Source: Jiella soli
GTDB lineage: Bacteria > Pseudomonadota > Alphaproteobacteria > Rhizobiales > Rhizobiaceae
Length of the DNA stretch: 64,000 bases
Assembly: GCF_020615385.1 (NCBI RefSeq)
Contig: NZ_JAJAVB010000032.1
Coordinates: 107,988 to 171,987, forward strand
Direction: 5' to 3'
Each line of letters starts with the position of its first letter. Positions within the stretch are counted from its first letter, which is position 1. Positions 18,963-29,675 of this stretch are shown in pieces. Made by a program: the position numbers and the translations under genes. The notes below the pieces were generated by a model. It saw only the letters and a list, made by a program, of their open reading frames with translations, was not told where the DNA came from and made no database searches.

Positions 18963-20213
18963 ATGACGGCTCACGCCACTATTACGGGTGCCGGCAGCTA
19001 CGACGTCGAGACGATCCGCGCTGATTTTCCGATCCTCTCCAAGGAGGTCTACGGGAAGCCGCTGGTCTATCTGGACAACGGCGCCTCGGCCCAGAAGCCG
19101 AAAGCGGTGCTCGATACGATCATGCGGGCCTATGCGGAGGATTATGCCAACGTCCACCGCGGCCTCCACTACCTCTCGAACCGTTCCACCGAGGCCTATG
19201 AGGCGGCGCGCGGCAAGCTGGCCGCCTTCCTGAATGCGGCGAGCGCGGAAGAGATCGTCTTCACCCGCTCCGCGACGGAAGCGATCAACCTCGTCGCCTA
19301 TGGCTGGGGCATGAACGAGATCGGGGAGGGGGACGAGATCGTCCTCACCCTGATGGAGCACCACTCCAACATCGTTCCCTGGCATTTCATCCGGGAGAGG
19401 AACGGCGCCAAGCTGGTCTTCGTGCCGGTAGCCGAGGACGGTTCGGTCGACGTCGAAGCCTTCGAGCGGGCGATCACGCCGCGCACCAAGCTCGTCGCCA
19501 CCACGCATATGTCGAACGTCCTCGGCACCGTGGTCGACGTCAAGGCGGTGACGGCGCTCGCGCATTCGAAGGGCATCCCGGTGCTCGTGGACGGCAGCCA
19601 GGGCGCCGTCCATCTGCCGGTCGACGTCCAGGACATCGGCTGCGACTTCTACGTCTTCACCGGCCACAAGGTGTATGGGCCCACCGGCATCGGCGTTCTC
19701 TACGGCCGTCGCGACATGCTGGAGGCGACGCGGCCGTTCAATGGCGGCGGCGAGATGATCATCGAGGTCACCGAAGACACCGTCACCTACAATGCGCCGC
19801 CGCATCGCTTCGAGGCGGGCACGCCGCCGATCGTCCAGGCGATCGGGCTCGGCGCCGCGCTCGATTACATGGTGAGCGTCGGCCGCGAGGCGATCGCTGC
19901 ACACGAAGCCGACCTCAGGGACTACGCGCATGAGCGGCTCACGGCGGTGAATTCGCTGAAGATCTACGGCGAGGCGCCGGGCAAGGGGGCGATCGTCTCC
20001 TTCGACCTCAAGGGCATCCATGCCCACGACGTCTCGATGGTGATCGACCGCGAAGGTGTCGCAGTGCGCGCCGGGACGCATTGCGCGCAGCCGCTCTTGC
20101 AGCGGTTCGGGACGACCTCCACATGCCGGGCGTCGTTTGCTATGTACAACACACGACATGAAGTCGATGCGCTCGCCGAGGCGCTCGAAAAGGCGAGGCG
20201 TTTCTTCGCCTGA
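18963..20213 (+). CDS. sufS: Cysteine desulfurase SufS (class II)
   Basis: SufS (416 residues) provides sulfur for SufBCD. The PLP lysine is K236 (FTGHKVYGPTGIG) and the active cysteine is C374 in RAGTHCAQPLLQRFG, the short-loop class II form that normally needs SufE or SufU as sulfur acceptor. Neither SufE nor SufU is encoded in this operon. The ATG at 18963 is preferred; a TTG nine bases upstream is in frame. GGAG lies 11 bases before the ATG. Confidence 0.96.
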   Translation: MTAHATITGAGSYDVETIRADFPILSKEVYGKPLVYLDNGASAQKPKAVLDTIMRAYAEDYANVHRGLHYLSNRSTEAYEAARGKLAAFLNAASAEEIVFTRSATEAINLVAYGWGMNEIGEGDEIVLTLMEHHSNIVPWHFIRERNGAKLVFVPVAEDGSVDVEAFERAITPRTKLVATTHMSNVLGTVVDVKAVTALAHSKGIPVLVDGSQGAVHLPVDVQDIGCDFYVFTGHKVYGPTGIGVLYGRRDMLEATRPFNGGGEMIIEVTEDTVTYNAPPHRFEAGTPPIVQAIGLGAALDYMVSVGREAIAAHEADLRDYAHERLTAVNSLKIYGEAPGKGAIVSFDLKGIHAHDVSMVIDREGVAVRAGTHCAQPLLQRFGTTSTCRASFAMYNTRHEVDALAEALEKARRFFA

Positions 20214-20223
20214 GGATGATGCC

Positions 20224-20643
20224 ATGACCGACGAAGCCGATACCAAGACGCTCGACCAGCCGGCGGACGATACCGCCGCGGCCAACATGGCGATGGCGTC
20301 GGGCGGACCGCAGACCTCGACGATCCCCCCCGAGGAACTGACGCGTCTGACCGACGACATCATCGGCGCCCTGAAGACCGTCTACGATCCGGAGATCCCG
20401 GCCGACATCTACGAGCTCGGTCTGATCTACAAGATCGACATCGACGACGAGCGCAATGTCGATCTCGAAATGACATTGACCGCGCCGGGCTGCCCGGTGG
20501 CAGGCGAAATGCCGATCTGGGTCGAGAACGCCGTCGGCTCCGTCGACGGCGTCGGCCAGGTCAAGGTCGAGATCGTCTTCGATCCCCCCTGGACTCCGGA
20601 GCGCATGAGCGAGGAAGCCCAGATCGCCGTCGGCTGGTTCTGA
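20224..20643 (+). CDS. sufT: SufT / DUF59 (MIP18-like) maturation factor
   Basis: This 139-residue protein has a variable acidic N-terminus of about 45 residues, then a DUF59 domain with VYDPEIPADIYELGLIY, the conserved cysteine in LTAPGCPVAGEMP, and the C-terminal IVFDPPWTPERMSEEA motif typical of SufT. SufT helps deliver clusters to apoproteins. It follows sufS by 10 bases. Confidence 0.93.
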   Translation: MTDEADTKTLDQPADDTAAANMAMASGGPQTSTIPPEELTRLTDDIIGALKTVYDPEIPADIYELGLIYKIDIDDERNVDLEMTLTAPGCPVAGEMPIWVENAVGSVDGVGQVKVEIVFDPPWTPERMSEEAQIAVGWF

Positions 20644-20651
20644 GCCGCACG

Positions 20652-21071
20652 ATGGCACCGAAGCTGACCGGTCTCCTGGAGACCTGTCTCTATGTCGACG
20701 ACATGGAACGGTCGCGCGTGTTTTACCGGCGCCTGTTGGGGATGGACCCGCTGTTTGCCGAGGATCGGATCACGGTGTTCCGCCTGCCGGACGCCAGCGC
20801 CCTGATTCTCTTTGCCCGCGGCGCGACGCTGGAGGCGGTCGAGACTCCCGGCGGCTCCATCCCACCGCATGACGGCAGCGGACCGAGCCATTTCGCGCTC
20901 GGCGTTGCGGAGGGCGATGTCGAATCCTGGCGCGTCCATCTCACCGGCTGCGGGATCGCCATCGAGAGCGAGGTCGCCTGGTCGAACGGGCGCGGCCACA
21001 GCCTCTATTTCCGCGACCCGGACGGGCATGCCGGCGAACTTGTCACGCGCAGGCTCTGGGCGAGGTCGTGA
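20652..21071 (+). CDS. VOC superfamily (glyoxalase/bleomycin-resistance fold) protein
   Basis: The 139-residue protein consists of two beta-alpha-beta-beta-beta modules: ETCLYVDDMERSRVFYRRLLGM and HFALGVAEGDVESWRVHL, ending with HSLYFRDPDGHAGELVTRR. The candidate metal ligands H and E of the second module are present, so it may be a metal-dependent lyase or dioxygenase. The substrate is unknown. It starts 8 bases after sufT and so is probably cotranscribed, though it need not function in cluster assembly. Confidence 0.85.
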   Translation: MAPKLTGLLETCLYVDDMERSRVFYRRLLGMDPLFAEDRITVFRLPDASALILFARGATLEAVETPGGSIPPHDGSGPSHFALGVAEGDVESWRVHLTGCGIAIESEVAWSNGRGHSLYFRDPDGHAGELVTRRLWARS

Positions 21072-21172
21072 CCGTCCACGCCGTGCGAACGGGGCGTCGG
21101 CTTGCGAGGCCGGTGCAAAACGCCCATCTTTGCTGTAGAATTCGCAGTGCAGACAGCTGAGAGGAAACCGCC

Positions 21173-21574
21173 ATGAGCCGTTTCGCCGTGATGAGCATGA
21201 CCGACGCCGCAGCAGACCGCGTCAAGGCGATCCTTGCCGCGAAGGGGCCGGAAGCGCTCGGTGTGCGCGTCGGCATCAAGAAGGGCGGCTGTGCCGGCAT
21301 GGAATACACGATCGACCTCGCGACGGAGAAGAAGCCGAACGAGGACCTGATCGAGAAGGACGGCGCCAGGGTGCTGGTCGCCCCGGAAGCCGTGCTGTTC
21401 CTGCTCGGGACCGAGATGGACTACGAGGAGACGGTGCTGCGCTCCGGCTTCACCTTCAAGAATCCGAACCAAACCTCGGCCTGCGGCTGCGGCGAATCCG
21501 TCGAGCTGAAGCAGGCCGATCTCGCAGCGATGGCGAACGCTTCCGCCGGAGCATCGGCCAGCCAGGCACGCTGA
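21173..21574 (+). CDS. sufA: A-type Fe-S carrier SufA
   Basis: This 133-residue HesB/IscA/SufA protein carries the three cluster ligands C40 (KKGGCAGMEY) and C104/C106 (SACGCGES). It receives clusters from SufBCD and passes them to target proteins. An AG-rich ribosome site (GAGAGGAAACCGCC) precedes the ATG. Some 100 bases separate it from the VOC gene, so a separate promoter is possible. A C-terminal Ala/Ser-rich tail extends beyond the usual family end. Confidence 0.95.
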   Translation: MSRFAVMSMTDAAADRVKAILAAKGPEALGVRVGIKKGGCAGMEYTIDLATEKKPNEDLIEKDGARVLVAPEAVLFLLGTEMDYEETVLRSGFTFKNPNQTSACGCGESVELKQADLAAMANASAGASASQAR

Positions 21575-21608
21575 TCCGGCGTCCGAAACCGGCAGCCGGG
21601 CGGCGCGG

Positions 21609-21986
21609 ATGGACGAGGAATTTCTCCGCGACCTCTTCGCCTCGCTCCCCGCGGTCTCGATCCGCCGGATGTTCGGCGGCCAGGGCATCTACTCCCAAGG
21701 CCGGATCGTCGCGGTCGTCATCCGCGGCACGCTCCATCTGAAGGGCGACAGCGCCGGCGAACCGGCTTACGAGGCGGCGGGTCTGGAACGCTGGACCTAT
21801 CAGCGCCCGGGCCGGACGCCCGTCGCGATGCCCTATTGGCGGATGCCGGACGAAGCCTTCGACGATCCCGACGAGGCGGCACGCTGGATCGCCGTTGCGG
21901 ACGAGGCGGCGCGGCGTGCGGCGCTGGACAAGCCGGCCAAGCGCCGGTCCGGGGCCAGAAGCCGGTCGCCAATCATCAAGGGGTGA
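21609..21986 (+). CDS. TfoX N-terminal domain protein
   Basis: The 125-residue protein is a single TfoX_N domain: FASLPAVSIRRMFGGQGIYSQGR, followed by LYLK-like and PYWRMPDEAFDDPDEAARW motifs. The C-terminal domain of enterobacterial TfoX/Sxy is absent. In alphaproteobacteria such stand-alone domains follow sufA often enough to suggest a shared transcript, but their function is not established. It starts 34 bases after sufA. Confidence 0.87.
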   Translation: MDEEFLRDLFASLPAVSIRRMFGGQGIYSQGRIVAVVIRGTLHLKGDSAGEPAYEAAGLERWTYQRPGRTPVAMPYWRMPDEAFDDPDEAARWIAVADEAARRAALDKPAKRRSGARSRSPIIKG

Positions 21987-22006
21987 TCCCGCATCAAGGG
22001 GTGATC
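21974..22006. repeat. Two-copy tandem repeat at the 3' end of the TfoX-like gene
   Basis: CATCAAGGGGTGATC occurs at 21974-21988 and again at 21992-22006, a period of 18 bases. The first copy contains the TGA stop of the TfoX-like gene; the second copy lies just beyond it. Confidence 0.85.
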
Positions 22007-22077
22007 ACGGGCGGATCGAGTTCCTCGGCTCCGAGGCCGAGGGCGGCGCCAATCTCGGCCGATCCCGGTCTCCCCGC

Positions 22078-22941
22078 CTATGCTGTAGTCCTCGCGCCCT
22101 TCGCCGCAATCCACAGCGCCTCCATCTCGTCGAGGCTGGCATCCTGCAGCGTCCGACCCGTCGCTACCAGCCCGTCCTCGATGAAGCCGAAGCGGTCGCG
22201 GAACTTCCTCACGCAGCGCCTGAGCGCGGCTTCCGGATCGATCTCGTGATAGCGCGCGAGATTGACGACGGAGAACAACAGATCGCCCATCTCGCCCTCG
22301 GCGGCGTCGCGGTCGCCTGACGAGACCGCCTCGGAGAGTTCGCCGATCTCTTCCTCGATCTTGGCGAGGATCGGCTCCGGCCGATCCCAGTCGAAGCCGA
22401 TCTTCGCCGCCTGCTTCTGTACCTTCAGCGCCAGCGTCAGCGCGGGAAAGGCCGCCGGAACCTGGTCGAGATGGCGCTGGGCGCCATTAACCGGCGCTCG
22501 ATCGGCCGCGCGGCCGGTGAGGCTGGTGGTCTCGGCTTCGGTCCGGGCCCGCTGGCGCTCGGCCTTTTCCTCCGCCTTGATCTTCTCCCACTGGCCCTTG
22601 GCGCTCCTCGCCGAACGAGCCTCGGCGTCGCCAAAGACATGCGGGTGCCGGCGGATCATCTTCGTCGTGATCCCCTCGACGACATCGCCGAAATCGAACA
22701 GGCCACACTCGGCCGCCATCTGCGCGTGGTAGACGACCTGCAGCAGGAGATCGCCGAGTTCTTCCTTCAGGTCGACGGCGTCGTCGCGCTCGATCGCGTC
22801 GGCCACTTCGTAGGCCTCCTCGATCGTGTAGGGCGCGATGGTGGAGAAATCCTGCTCGACATCCCAGGGGCAGCCGTCCTTCGGATCCCGCAGGGCGGTC
22901 ATGATCTCGACGAGACGCTGGATTTCACGCGAAGGCGTCAT
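22078..22941 (-). CDS. mazG: Nucleoside triphosphate pyrophosphohydrolase MazG
   Basis: MazG (287 residues) hydrolyses nucleoside triphosphates to monophosphates and PPi, removing aberrant nucleotides. It has two tandem MazG domains, each with an EExxE plus ExxD metal motif: EEAYEVADAI/ KEELGDLLLQVVYHAQ in the first and EEEIGELSEAV/EGEMGDLLFSVVNLARY in the second, joined by a charged linker. It converges with the TfoX-like gene. Between its start and 23154 I see no convincing gene. Confidence 0.95.
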   Translation of the reverse strand: MTPSREIQRLVEIMTALRDPKDGCPWDVEQDFSTIAPYTIEEAYEVADAIERDDAVDLKEELGDLLLQVVYHAQMAAECGLFDFGDVVEGITTKMIRRHPHVFGDAEARSARSAKGQWEKIKAEEKAERQRARTEAETTSLTGRAADRAPVNGAQRHLDQVPAAFPALTLALKVQKQAAKIGFDWDRPEPILAKIEEEIGELSEAVSSGDRDAAEGEMGDLLFSVVNLARYHEIDPEAALRRCVRKFRDRFGFIEDGLVATGRTLQDASLDEMEALWIAAKGARTTA

Positions 22942-23154
22942 GCGGATGCTCCTCGACCGATGAACCTGGTCGCTCCCGGCTTAGCCGGCCCGGCGCGCCG
23001 ACGCAAAGCCTTCGCGACGGGGCCCGAAGCATCAGGCGAGCGTCAGCTTGACCGGAATGTTCTCGCGTGTGGCGATCGAACAGGCCAGCGCGCGTGCGCT
23101 GCCTCGACGAGTTCCTGCGCTATCGCTGGATGGACGCTGTTGTGGCCGGAAATC

Positions 23155-23745
23155 TCATCCCGCCCGCGCGCCGAGCGCCCGCATTTGCGCGATCCAGCCT
23201 TCGCGTTTCGTCGGCTCGCCGGCCTCGACCATGCCGTAGAGCGTCTCGCGCACCGGGCGGATTCCGACGAAGTTGAGGATGTTGCGGCGCAGGCACGCGA
23301 TCCCGTGATTGCGGAACCAGAGCCGATAGACGACCGACGGCATCCCCATGGTGACGACGACCCGCGCGCTGCGCCCCGAGAGCCTGCCCTTGGGAAAGCC
23401 CTTGCCGCCCGCAGCGTTCTCGAAGGCGACCCCCGGCCGCATGAGCTGTTCGAGGAAAGCCTTCAGGACCGCCGGCATGGTGCCGAGCCAGAGCGGGAAG
23501 ACGATCACCACATGGTCGGCGGCGGCGAGCGCATCGGCGGCGGGGCGAAGAGCGTCGGGAACGCTGCCGCTCATAAAGTCCGCCGGGCTGCGCAGGAGCG
23601 GAAAGTCGAGGCCCGAAAGATCGATCCGGTCGACCGTATGGCCTTCCGCACGCGCGCCTTCGTCATAGGCGTCGGCCAGCGCCCGGCAGAGGTGGTTCGG
23701 CGCCGGATCGGGATGCCCGAGAATGAGGAGGATGCGACGCGGCAT
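23155..23745 (-). CDS. Flavodoxin-fold NAD(P)H-dependent quinone reductase (KefF/MdaB-like)
   Basis: The 196-residue protein starts MPRRILLILGHPDP and contains the flavodoxin-like FMN and nucleotide features VIVFPLWLGTMPAVLKAF and the C-terminal NFVGIRPVRETLYGMVE. It should transfer two electrons from NAD(P)H to quinones or electrophiles. The ATG at 23745 is chosen because the family starts there. An FNR/FixK box is centred about 67 bases upstream of that ATG, which would leave a short leader if activation is from -41.5; low-oxygen expression is therefore likely. Confidence 0.88.
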   Translation of the reverse strand: MPRRILLILGHPDPAPNHLCRALADAYDEGARAEGHTVDRIDLSGLDFPLLRSPADFMSGSVPDALRPAADALAAADHVVIVFPLWLGTMPAVLKAFLEQLMRPGVAFENAAGGKGFPKGRLSGRSARVVVTMGMPSVVYRLWFRNHGIACLRRNILNFVGIRPVRETLYGMVEAGEPTKREGWIAQMRALGARAG

Positions 23746-23805
23746 GGAACGGTTCTCCGGGAGAGTAACGCGGGTGGAGCATGGCTCGCACCGGCCCGGA
23801 GGGCC

Positions 23806-23819
23806 TTGACCGGCATCAA
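23806..23819 (-). promoter_or_regulatory. FNR/FixK box for the quinone reductase gene
   Basis: TTGACCGGCATCAA fits TTGAY-N4-RTCAA. The centre is about 41 bases from a putative start near 23771, giving a 26-base leader for the minus-strand gene at 23745. Confidence 0.7.
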
Positions 23820-23892
23820 GCTGGCCGCGAGCCCGGAGCATGTCGCTGGCCATGCCCCGAGCCGCGCTGAAGCGGATCGTCCGCCTGGCTTA

Positions 23893-23906
23893 TTGATCCG
23901 TATCAA
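23893..23906 (+). promoter_or_regulatory. FNR/FixK box for the N-ATPase operon
   Basis: TTGATCCGTATCAA is a perfect TTGAT-N4-ATCAA palindrome. It is centred 103 bases before the atpD ATG, which suits class II activation with a leader of about 60 bases. Confidence 0.78.
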
Positions 23907-23945
23907 GGTCCGCACGAACTGGAGGCCTACGACTGGCGTCGATGA

Positions 23946-25848
<1,903 letters not shown>

Positions 25849-25852
<4 letters not shown>

Positions 25853-26160
25853 GCGCGCCCGACGACCCTGACAAGGAGCCCGGCGGGCCCCCCCGCCCGG
25901 ACGGCCTCGCAGACGCGACGCGCCGGCGCGGGGAAAGGCACCGGCGATTTCTGAAGGAGGGCGAGCCGGCGATCGCTCACCGCCTTGCCCAGATCGGCGT
26001 GCTCGGCTGGATCATTGTCGTGCCGACCCTCCTCGGCCTCTTCATCGGTCGCTGGCTCGACCGTGTCTTCGCGACCGGCCTCACCATCACCGGAGCGCTT
26101 CTGATGATCGGCCTCGGCCTCGGCTGCTGGTCGGCCTGGAAATGGATGAATCAGCCATGA
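25849..26160 (+). CDS. atpQ: N-type ATPase accessory membrane protein AtpQ (AtpI-like)
   Basis: The 103-residue protein has a charged N-terminal half and two membrane helices (about 50-68 and 77-97) with a glycine-rich turn: LLGLFIGRWLDRVFATGL and IGLGLGCWSAWKWM. This matches the AtpI/AtpQ family, thought to aid c-ring assembly or bind Mg2+/Ca2+. GTG start and 4-base overlaps on both sides show tight coupling. Confidence 0.85.
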
Positions 26161-26462
26161 CCCCTTATCATCTCGTCCAAACGCTCGGCTGGTGGACGCC
26201 GGTCGAGGTTGCAGGCTTTCTCGTGGCGGGCTTTGCCCTCGGCTTCGCCCACTTCGCCGCCCTCTGGCACCATGCGCGCGAGCTCGTCGAAGGCGGACGC
26301 TGGTGGCGTACGGCGGCGCTTGCGGCGGGCCGGTTCTCGCTGCTGATCGCCGCGCTGACATTGGCGAGCTTTCAGGGCGCCGCCGCGCTCCTTGCCATGA
26401 CGCTTGGCCTTCTCTTCGGGCGGGCCATCGTCATGCGCCGGTCGGGCAGGATCGAGACATGA
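26157..26462 (+). CDS. atpR: N-type ATPase accessory membrane protein AtpR
   Basis: AtpR (101 residues) is found only in N-ATPase operons. Three hydrophobic segments are visible: [41 protein letters not shown] and [21 protein letters not shown]. Arginine and histidine inside the membrane segments have been proposed to interact with the c-ring carboxylates during assembly. The ATG at 26157 overlaps the atpQ stop; an in-frame ATG at 26142 is less likely. Confidence 0.85.
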   Translation: MTPYHLVQTLGWWTPVEVAGFLVAGFALGFAHFAALWHHARELVEGGRWWRTAALAAGRFSLLIAALTLASFQGAAALLAMTLGLLFGRAIVMRRSGRIET

Positions 26463-27157
26463 ATTCGCCGCTCGAGACGCAGGCACTGTTTTACCTCGGG
26501 CCGGTGCCGCTCACCGAGCCGGTCATCGCGACCTGGGTGCTGATGGCGATCCTGACCATCGGCTGCTGGGGCGTGACGCGCCGCATGGCCATGAAGCCCT
26601 CGGCACTGCAAGCTTCTCTCGAACTCGTCGTCGAGACAGTCGACAGCCAGATCCGCGAGACGATGCAGGCCGATCCTTCCCCCTATCGCGCTTTCGTCGG
26701 AACGCTCTTCGTCTTCATCCTCTTCGCCAACTGGACGTCGCTCGTGCCGGGAGTCGAGCCGCCGACGGCGCATGTCGAGACGGATGCCGCGCTCGCGCTT
26801 CTGGTCTTTCTCGCGGTCATCTGGTTCGGCGTCAGGGCCAACGGCGTCTCCGGCTATCTACGCAGCTTCGCCACGCCGAGCGTCCTGATGATCCCGCTCA
26901 ATTTCGTCGAGAGCATCACCCGGACCTTCTCGCTGCTCGTCCGCCTGTTCGGCAACATCATGAGCGGCGTCTTCGTCGTCGGCATCGTTCTCTCACTGGC
27001 CGGGCTGCTCGTCCCGATTCCCCTGATGGCGCTCGATCTCCTGACTGGTGCCGTCCAGGCCTATATCTTCGCCGTCCTCGCGACGGTGTTCATCGCCGGC
27101 ACCGTCAGCGAGGGGCGGCCGGCCTCCTCGGACAATTCAGAAAGGGCCCCACAATGA
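26459..27157 (+). CDS. atpB: N-type ATPase subunit a
   Basis: The 232-residue stator a subunit forms the ion half-channels beside the c-ring. The conserved functional arginine lies in [15 protein letters not shown], and the preceding region [19 protein letters not shown] and the last helices [17 protein letters not shown] are typical. About five membrane segments are seen. Start and stop overlap its neighbours by 4 bases. Confidence 0.93.
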   Translation: MNSPLETQALFYLGPVPLTEPVIATWVLMAILTIGCWGVTRRMAMKPSALQASLELVVETVDSQIRETMQADPSPYRAFVGTLFVFILFANWTSLVPGVEPPTAHVETDAALALLVFLAVIWFGVRANGVSGYLRSFATPSVLMIPLNFVESITRTFSLLVRLFGNIMSGVFVVGIVLSLAGLLVPIPLMALDLLTGAVQAYIFAVLATVFIAGTVSEGRPASSDNSERAPQ

Positions 27158-27396
27158 ACTGGCTCGCCTTCATCAGCATTCTCGGCGCCGCGATCGCCGT
27201 CTCCTTCGGCGCCATCGGACCGGCGCTCGGCGAGGGACGGGCGGTCGCCGCCGCGATGGACGCCATCGCCCGCCAGCCGGAGGCCTCCGCGACGATCTCG
27301 CGGACACTCTTCGTCGGTCTCGCGATGATCGAGACCATGGCGATCTACTGCCTGGTCGTCGCGCTGCTTCTGCTCTTCGCCAACCCCTTCGTCTGA
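27154..27396 (+). CDS. atpE: N-type ATPase subunit c with double carboxylate
   Basis: The 80-residue rotor subunit is a helical hairpin with loop ARQPEA. The second helix carries the ion-binding E60 followed by T61 and Y65, and the first helix carries a second glutamate E27 (GEG), aligning with Q32, E65, S66 and Y70 of the sodium-translocating Ilyobacter rotor. N-ATPases were predicted to move Na+ on this basis, yet the Burkholderia pseudomallei N-type ring was reported to be proton-type, so the ion is open. Confidence 0.94.
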   Translation: MNWLAFISILGAAIAVSFGAIGPALGEGRAVAAAMDAIARQPEASATISRTLFVGLAMIETMAIYCLVVALLLLFANPFV

Positions 27397-27403
27397 CTTC
27401 GCA

Positions 27404-28147
27404 ATGACCATCGACTGGTGGACGCTCGCCATCCAGGCGGTCAACGTCCTGATCCTGATCTGGCTGCTTGCCCGCTTCTTCTGGCGGCCGGTCGCGGCGA
27501 TGATCGAGGACCGGCGGCAGGCGGCCGCGAAGGCGCTTGCCGATGCCGAGGCGGAGCGGGCCGATGCGGTCTCGCAGCTGAAGGAGATCGAGCTGACCCG
27601 GGCCGGCATTGCCGAGGAGCGCGCGGCGGTTCTCGCCGAGGCGAAGTCCGCCGCCGAGGCGCTGAAGAAGGACATCCTCACCAAGGCGGCCGAGGAGGCG
27701 GAGGCGCTGAAGGCGGCGCGGCGGGCAGACCTTGCCCGAGAGGCGAAGGAAACGCGCCGGGCGCTGACCGATGAGGCCTCGCAACTCGCGCTGGAGGCGG
27801 CCCGCAGGCTTCTGACGCGCATCGACGAGCGCAGTCTGCACGCGGCCTTCCTCGGATCGCTTGCGCGCGAGATCACAGATCTCCCGCAAACGACCCGCCA
27901 GAGCCTCGGCGCGAACGGAGCTGCCTTTACGCTGGTCAGTGCCGGACCGCTCGATCGCGAGGAAGAGGAGAGCTGCAGGGCCCGGCTGGCCGAGGCGATC
28001 GGGCGGTCGCCGGACCTCGCCTTCGAGACCGATCCGAGCCTGATCGCGGGCCTGGAACTGAAGGGACCGCATCTCGTCGTCGAGAACAGCTGGCGCGCCG
28101 ATCTCGAGACCATCCGCAGGGAGCTTGGCCATGACGGAACGCGGTGA
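27404..28147 (+). CDS. atpF: N-type ATPase subunit b fused to a delta-like C-terminal domain
   Basis: The 247-residue protein has an N-terminal membrane anchor ([25 protein letters not shown]), a long Ala/Glu-rich coiled coil (about 35-130), and then a C-terminal region ending in [32 protein letters not shown], which resembles the C-terminal domain of the delta (OSCP) subunit. No separate delta gene is present in the operon, so this extension probably takes over the delta role of fixing the stator to F1. atpA starts 17 bases before its stop. Confidence 0.9.
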   Translation: MTIDWWTLAIQAVNVLILIWLLARFFWRPVAAMIEDRRQAAAKALADAEAERADAVSQLKEIELTRAGIAEERAAVLAEAKSAAEALKKDILTKAAEEAEALKAARRADLAREAKETRRALTDEASQLALEAARRLLTRIDERSLHAAFLGSLAREITDLPQTTRQSLGANGAAFTLVSAGPLDREEEESCRARLAEAIGRSPDLAFETDPSLIAGLELKGPHLVVENSWRADLETIRRELGHDGTR

Positions 28148-29675
28148 AGACTGGCAGTCCAGCTGGGCGGAGGGCGCGCGCCGCCAGGTCGCGGCCGCGG
28201 CAATCGGACCCCGGACCCGCGTGGTCGGCCGCGTCGAGGAGATCGGCGACGGCATCGCAATGATCTCGGGCCTTCCCGGTGCGCGTCTCGACGAACTCCT
28301 GGCCTTCTCGGATGGCCGCTTCGGCTTCGCGCAGGTGCTGGAGGAGGATCGGGTCGGCTGCGTTCTTCTCGACGATATCGCCGGCATCGAGGCGGGCGAT
28401 ATCGTGTCCGGCACGGGCGACGTCGTGCGGGTCCCGGTCGGCGAGGGTCTGCTCGGCCGTGTGGTCGATCCGCTCGGCCGCCCGCTCGACGGCAAGGGGC
28501 CGATCGCCGCGGACACGCACAAGCCGATCGAGCGGGCAGCGCCCGCGATCGTCGAGCGTGCGGCCGTCACCCGGCCCGTGCAGACCGGAATCCTCGTCCT
28601 CGACACGCTCTTTGCTCTCGGCCGCGGTCAGCGCGAGTTGATCATCGGCGATCGCGCCACCGGCAAGTCGACGGTCGCGATCGACGCCATCATCAGCCAG
28701 AAGGCGAGCGACATCATCTCGGTCTATGTCGCGATTGGCCAGAAGAGCGCCAGCGTGCGCCGCGCGATCGACGCCATCCGGAAGCACGGCGTACCGGAGC
28801 GTACGATCATCGTCGTCGCCAGCCCGTCGGATGCTCCGGGCCTGCAATGGATCGCGCCCTTCGCCGGCGTCACCATTGCCGAGTACTTCCGCGACCGCGG
28901 CCAGCATGCACTTGTGGTCCTCGACGATCTCTCCAAGCATGCCGCGACGCATCGTGAAATCGCGCTGCTGACCCGCCAGTCGCCCGGCCGCGAAGCCTAT
29001 CCGGGAGACGTATTCTACCTTCACGCGCGGCTTCTGGAGCGGGCGGCGATGCTGTCTGACGAGATGGGCGGCGGCTCGCTGACAGCGCTGCCGGTCGCGG
29101 AGACCGATGCCGGCAATCTCAGCGCCTACATCCCGACCAATCTGATCTCGATCACCGACGGCCAGATCGTCCTCGACATCCGCCTGTTCAACGAGGGCCA
29201 GAAGCCGGCCGTGGATGTCGGCACCTCGGTGTCCCGCGTCGGTGGCAAGACGCAGGCGCATGCCCTGCGGGAGGCGGCCGAGACGATGCGGCTGGACTAT
29301 GCGCAGTTCCTTGAGCTCGAAATGTTCACCCGCTTCGGCGGCCTCACCGATCAGCGGGTGAAAGCGCGACTGGCGCGCGGCGCGAGGATCCGCGCGATCC
29401 TCAGTCAGCGGCCCTATCACCCGTTCCGGCTGGTCGAGGAGGTCGCATTGGTGACCGCGGTCCAGGCAGGGCTGACCGACGGCCTGCCGGCAGAGCGGCT
29501 AGGGGAGCTTCGCGGGGCCGTCGCGACGGGCATCGACCGGGCCGCACCAGAGGCGGTGCGACAGATCGAGGCGGACGGCACGCTGGACGAGGCGGGTAGA
29601 ACGGCCTTGAGGGGCGCGCTTTCGGCCATGATCGCGCAGATTGCGGCCGACACCGAGCGGGCCGCAGCGCCATGA
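28131..29675 (+). CDS. atpA: N-type ATPase subunit alpha
   Basis: The 514-residue non-catalytic alpha subunit has Walker A GDRATGKS (173-180; housekeeping enzymes usually have GDRQTGKT), [13 protein letters not shown] and [30 protein letters not shown] 28131 is preceded by GGGAG at a good distance and lies inside the end of atpF. The stop overlaps the atpG start. Confidence 0.95.
   Translation: MTERGEDWQSSWAEGARRQVAAAAIGPRTRVVGRVEEIGDGIAMISGLPGARLDELLAFSDGRFGFAQVLEEDRVGCVLLDDIAGIEAGDIVSGTGDVVRVPVGEGLLGRVVDPLGRPLDGKGPIAADTHKPIERAAPAIVERAAVTRPVQTGILVLDTLFALGRGQRELIIGDRATGKSTVAIDAIISQKASDIISVYVAIGQKSASVRRAIDAIRKHGVPERTIIVVASPSDAPGLQWIAPFAGVTIAEYFRDRGQHALVVLDDLSKHAATHREIALLTRQSPGREAYPGDVFYLHARLLERAAMLSDEMGGGSLTALPVAETDAGNLSAYIPTNLISITDGQIVLDIRLFNEGQKPAVDVGTSVSRVGGKTQAHALREAAETMRLDYAQFLELEMFTRFGGLTDQRVKARLARGARIRAILSQRPYHPFRLVEEVALVTAVQAGLTDGLPAERLGELRGAVATGIDRAAPEAVRQIEADGTLDEAGRTALRGALSAMIAQIAADTERAAAP

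Noticed and set aside
18834-20363. Minus-strand open frame across sufS and sufT (509 codons)
   Set aside because: Antisense to two well-conserved genes and without recognisable motifs; a codon-bias shadow.
23032-23157. Minus-strand fragment ending ACSIATRENIPVKLTLA, reminiscent of an OsmC-type C-terminus
   Set aside because: Only about 40 codons are open, there is no start codon or ribosome site, and the similarity is too short to call a pseudogene.
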